Shown here in pieces: positions 40,533-42,783 of a stretch of DNA of 42,783 nt (position 1 is its first letter; each line of letters opens with the position of its first letter). Where the stretch lies: the NCBI GenBank assembly GCA_024226515.1, contig JAAELQ010000246.1, forward strand, positions 1 to 42,783, written 5' to 3'. The stretch is from a bacterium (lineage in GTDB: Bacteria > Acidobacteriota > Polarisedimenticolia > Polarisedimenticolales > Polarisedimenticolaceae). Position numbers and translations under genes: made by a program. The notes under the pieces were generated by a model, which was not told the origin of the DNA, did no database searches, and was given only the letters and a program-made list of their open reading frames with translations.

Positions 40533-41351
40533 TCAATCGTCGCCCTGATCACGATTGAACTCAATGTTGAACCGTGGCCGCCTGCTCTCGATCAGCTCCC
40601 GCTCGTAGGCACGCCGCCAATCGGCGCGACGAGCCGCTTGATTGTTCGGGAACGTGTGGAGATCGATCGTGCAGTTCTCCATGCCGGCGTCCCAGAAGTA
40701 ACGAGCGAGGCCTGGGCTGGTTGAGTGGTCGACGTGCTGGCGAACGCGGTTACGCAGATTCCCAGCCTCACCGATGTAGAGAATGCCGGAGGGATCATGG
40801 ATGATGTAGATCCCGGGCGCGGGTGGCACGTTTTCTGCATCGTCGCGAACATCGGATGCCTGGATGCTCACTACCTGACGCCCATCGCCCATTCGAACGG
40901 CAAGTTCGGGCCTCAGCTTGCTTGCCTTGCGCAGGGCCAACGCAGCCAGTCGAAGTCGAACCGGATCAACAGTCGGAGCAATCTCGCTCGCGACGCGATC
41001 GAACTCTCGGCGGATCGCCGGGTTGCAAAGCAGCCGATCAACCGTCGCGCCGTGGCGATCTTCAATCAGGCGTGCCGCAATCGCCGCAGCGTGGCGATAT
41101 TCCTCATGCCGGAAGTTGTCGCGCTGAGTCGCATGCGGTCCAAGGAGACTCGCCTTGCGTTGATTCTGCAGGTCCCAGAGATAGTCCTGCTCGGAGTGTC
41201 CTGGGACAGCCTGCTGACAGACATCAACGACTCGTATCCTCAACGTATCGTCGGCGATGCAGCGATCCAGGCTGTAGCCGTCGCGGGGCCCCTCCAAGAA
41301 GGCTGTTCGAAGTTGACGCCGTTCGTTGTCGGAGAACCCATTCATGATCAC
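40533..41351 (-). CDS. GIY-YIG nuclease family protein
   Basis: The 272-residue protein carries a GIY-YIG nuclease domain at its C-terminus (about 178-260): PGIYIIHDPSGILYIGEAGN, then Arg in NLRNRVRQH, the catalytic Glu in AYERELIE and the closing PRFN. The preceding ~175 residues are helical and unrecognised (RLLCNPAIRREFDRVASEIA) and could bind DNA. GTG 41351 overlaps the methylase stop (GTGA); ATG 41345 is an alternative. Some type II restriction enzymes use this fold, and the coupling to a Dam-type methylase makes a restriction role plausible but unproven. Confidence 0.85.
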   Translation of the reverse strand: MIMNGFSDNERRQLRTAFLEGPRDGYSLDRCIADDTLRIRVVDVCQQAVPGHSEQDYLWDLQNQRKASLLGPHATQRDNFRHEEYRHAAAIAARLIEDRHGATVDRLLCNPAIRREFDRVASEIAPTVDPVRLRLAALALRKASKLRPELAVRMGDGRQVVSIQASDVRDDAENVPPAPGIYIIHDPSGILYIGEAGNLRNRVRQHVDHSTSPGLARYFWDAGMENCTIDLHTFPNNQAARRADWRRAYERELIESRRPRFNIEFNRDQGDD

Positions 41352-42217
41352 CAGTTCATCCAGATGACCTCTTCGCGTCGCTCACCGGAGTTGGCCATGT
41401 GCGCCTTGGCCTCACACGTCTCCCTCGACCAACCAGAGAACTCCTTCTCGTAGAGTTCTGACGGATAGCCGCTGACCATGACCCGGCCTTCGCATTCCTT
41501 CAGGGCTGCGAGCAGGGCTTCGTGATCTTCGAATGACATTTCCTTGTGATACGTCTTTGCAGCGCCACCGTGCCGAGTCGTAGGAACGTACGGCGGGTCG
41601 CAATAGAAGAAGACGTCGGAGCGATCGTATTTCTCAACGACCTGAACGGCTGGCAGACACTCGATCACGATGTGGCGGAAGCGCTCGGCAACGTCGGTAA
41701 GCCCCTCGATTGCAGACAAGTACTTCGAGATCGGCTCGGGCATCTTGCGACGAGTGCGGAGGCTCGTTGCCCAGCTTGCTGCGCTGAGCTTGGACATGCC
41801 GAGACCGCCGATGGCCTGGCGGCACCGCACGAAGAACCACCATGCACGTTCAACCGGTTCCGTCGGCTCTGGCATCTCTGCCAGTTCAGCGAACTGTGAT
41901 CTGCTGTACGGCGTGAGGTACGCAAGCCGCTCGAGTTCGGCGAGACCGGCGGGATCACGTACGACTGTGAAGAAGTTTACGAGACGGTCGTCAAGATCAT
42001 TGAAGACCTCGACTTCGCTCGGTCGCTTCCGCAGGAACACGTTCGCGGCACCGCCAAAGGGCTCGATGTAGACCCGATGGTCGGGGAAGTGCGAGATGAT
42101 CCACTCAGCGTAGTACGCCTTCCCGCCGTACCACGCGATGGGAGCCCGGGTGCTTGACGTGGCATGGAAGTCGGGCCGGTCATCGGGGCCGAACAGCGAC
42201 TGGTCAATGTGGCTCAC
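41348..42217 (-). CDS. DNA adenine methylase (Dam/D12 class)
   Basis: This protein of about 289 residues has the class alpha N6-adenine methyltransferase layout: WYGGKAYYAEWI near the N-terminus, motif I YIEPFGGAANVFL, FNDLDDRLVNFF, and motif IV FYCDPPYV, with ISKYLSAIEGLTDVAERF in between. GTG 42217 is chosen because GGAAGGA precedes it at 7 nt; ATG 42295 would add 26 residues of unconserved sequence. It is followed, with a 4-nt overlap, by a GIY-YIG nuclease gene, which suggests a modification-restriction pair or a mobile-element methylase with an accompanying nuclease. Confidence 0.9.
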   Translation of the reverse strand: MSHIDQSLFGPDDRPDFHATSSTRAPIAWYGGKAYYAEWIISHFPDHRVYIEPFGGAANVFLRKRPSEVEVFNDLDDRLVNFFTVVRDPAGLAELERLAYLTPYSRSQFAELAEMPEPTEPVERAWWFFVRCRQAIGGLGMSKLSAASWATSLRTRRKMPEPISKYLSAIEGLTDVAERFRHIVIECLPAVQVVEKYDRSDVFFYCDPPYVPTTRHGGAAKTYHKEMSFEDHEALLAALKECEGRVMVSGYPSELYEKEFSGWSRETCEAKAHMANSGERREEVIWMNW

Positions 42218-42379
42218 GTCGTCGTCTTCCTTCCGTGGTTTCCGACGGCCCGAGGGCAGATGCAACGGCCGCAAGGGATGCAATGGTACACTCATGATCG
42301 CCTCACCACGATGCCTTGGCAACCGAAGGGGCCGGGGAGTGCGGCAGGCCATGCGATCGACGTGGCGAGAACTGCAGTG

Positions 42380-42688
42380 TCAATCATCGGTCGGCATCTC
42401 CAGCACTTCGAGATACCTGAAGCAACTGCAACGACGGAATCCAGATTCAGTGCGCTTGAATTTGTCCCGCGCGTGAATGACCGTGCCGTCCAGCGAGACC
42501 TCGACGTACGCGTCACCGTCCGGCCACACGAATGTGAATCGCTCTTCCAATTCGTAGCCATCTCCTCCCAACCCACGAGCGTGGACGACCGGACGCGCAA
42601 GCTCCTCGCCCATCTCGCAGGTGATTCGGATGCGCACTTCATGGCGCGGCGCCGATACGTCGAATTCTGGTAACCGTTCACGGGTCAA
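42380..42688 (-). CDS. Hypothetical small protein
   Basis: This frame of 102 residues (TTG 42688; a later GTG at VRIRITCEMGEEL is possible) is rich in beta-prone segments: YELEERFTFVWPDGDAYVEV and SLDGTVIHARDKF. It has two Cys near the end (RRCSCFRYLEVLE). No family is recognised. It lies upstream of the methylase gene on the same strand with a gap of about 160 bp. The alternation of hydrophobic residues suggests a small beta-sandwich, nothing more. Confidence 0.45.
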   Translation of the reverse strand: MTRERLPEFDVSAPRHEVRIRITCEMGEELARPVVHARGLGGDGYELEERFTFVWPDGDAYVEVSLDGTVIHARDKFKRTESGFRRCSCFRYLEVLEMPTDD

Positions 42689-42745
42689 CAGACCACAAGA
42701 TGTAGTGGTTTGCGCTTTTGCCTGAAGCGCGTTACAACGCGGGCC

Positions 42746-42783
42746 ATGGACAAGGATGTTCGACTCAAGCAGTTGGAAGATGA
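42746..42783 (+). CDS. Start of a possible plus-strand gene (runs off the right edge)
   Basis: An ATG at 42746 opens MDKDVRLKQLED and continues past the window end. It would be divergent from the hypothetical gene at 42688. A short inverted repeat ACCAC/GTGGT lies at 42703-42720 between them and could be an operator. No clear ribosome-binding site is seen. Confidence 0.3.
   Translation, partial: MDKDVRLKQLED

Noticed and set aside
40249..40548. Plus-strand ORF containing KRVTGFEPATFSLG
   Set aside because: This peptide is translated from the tRNA-Gly fragment at 40364-40408 and is not a gene.

Overview
The window is GC-rich, densely coded bacterial DNA that looks like a planctomycete, most likely of the Phycisphaerae/Phycisphaerales type. 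The main evidence is two large secreted proteins ending in paired dockerin-like calcium motifs of the form C-P-x-D-L-(D/N)-x-x-G-x-V-x-F-x-D-(I/V)-L-x-x-I-G-x-W-G, a C-terminal tag common in that group. A planctomycete-style tyrosine recombinase and small conserved proteins point the same way. This placement is inference; no marker gene was available to check it. Several frameshifts or fragmentary frames (5' of cheA, the ybaN/aer-like junction, 39.9-40.2 kb) mean that some genes are decaying or that the assembly has indel errors.

Layout. (1) 1-1.6 kb: an IS3-family element end interrupts a tyrosine recombinase that lies beside a tRNA-Gly(CCC) gene, a typical integration hotspot. (2) 2.3-18.5 kb: a nearly complete chemosensory locus. 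A minus-strand operon encodes CheX, CheY, a FapA/DUF342 protein and a PilZ-receiver protein. A plus-strand operon encodes CheA, CheW, an MCP with NIT and PAS domains, CheR, CheD, an HDOD protein, CheY, a CheC/CheX-like protein, CheB, a DUF454 (YbaN-like) membrane protein and an Aer-like PAS protein. A 231-bp MITE-like element with a TTAG target duplication sits in the coding sequence just upstream of the present cheA frame. The pairing of FapA and PilZ domains with a full adaptation set, and no flagellar structural genes in view, leaves open whether the array controls flagella, pili or another output. (3) 19.1-32.5 kb: cell-surface and envelope genes. These are a 14-repeat FG-GAP protein, a BNR/sialidase-fold-like secreted protein convergent with it, a putative DNA-binding regulator divergent from the latter across a palindromic operator, a MORN-type lipoprotein, a membrane-anchored TAXI-type binding protein, and a translationally coupled three-gene operon ending in an FG-GAP lipoprotein. 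(4) 32.8-34.3 kb: arylamine N-acetyltransferase and a double-ACT protein.

(5) 34.4-42.8 kb: an accessory, defence-like region. It holds a DUF1778/GNAT toxin-antitoxin pair, a remnant of an AbiEii-type nucleotidyltransferase toxin, a SWIM zinc-finger protein with a long helical tail, a HepT-like toxin overlapped by a gene fusing an AbiEi-like N-terminal part to a MNT-type nucleotidyltransferase, a frameshifted membrane protein, a tRNA-Gly 3'-half fragment, and a Dam-type adenine methylase overlapping a GIY-YIG nuclease gene. The HepT plus AbiEi-like/MNT fusion, with its palindromic repeat promoter and apparently leaderless start, is the best candidate for an undescribed system. The methylase/GIY-YIG pair is the next best.
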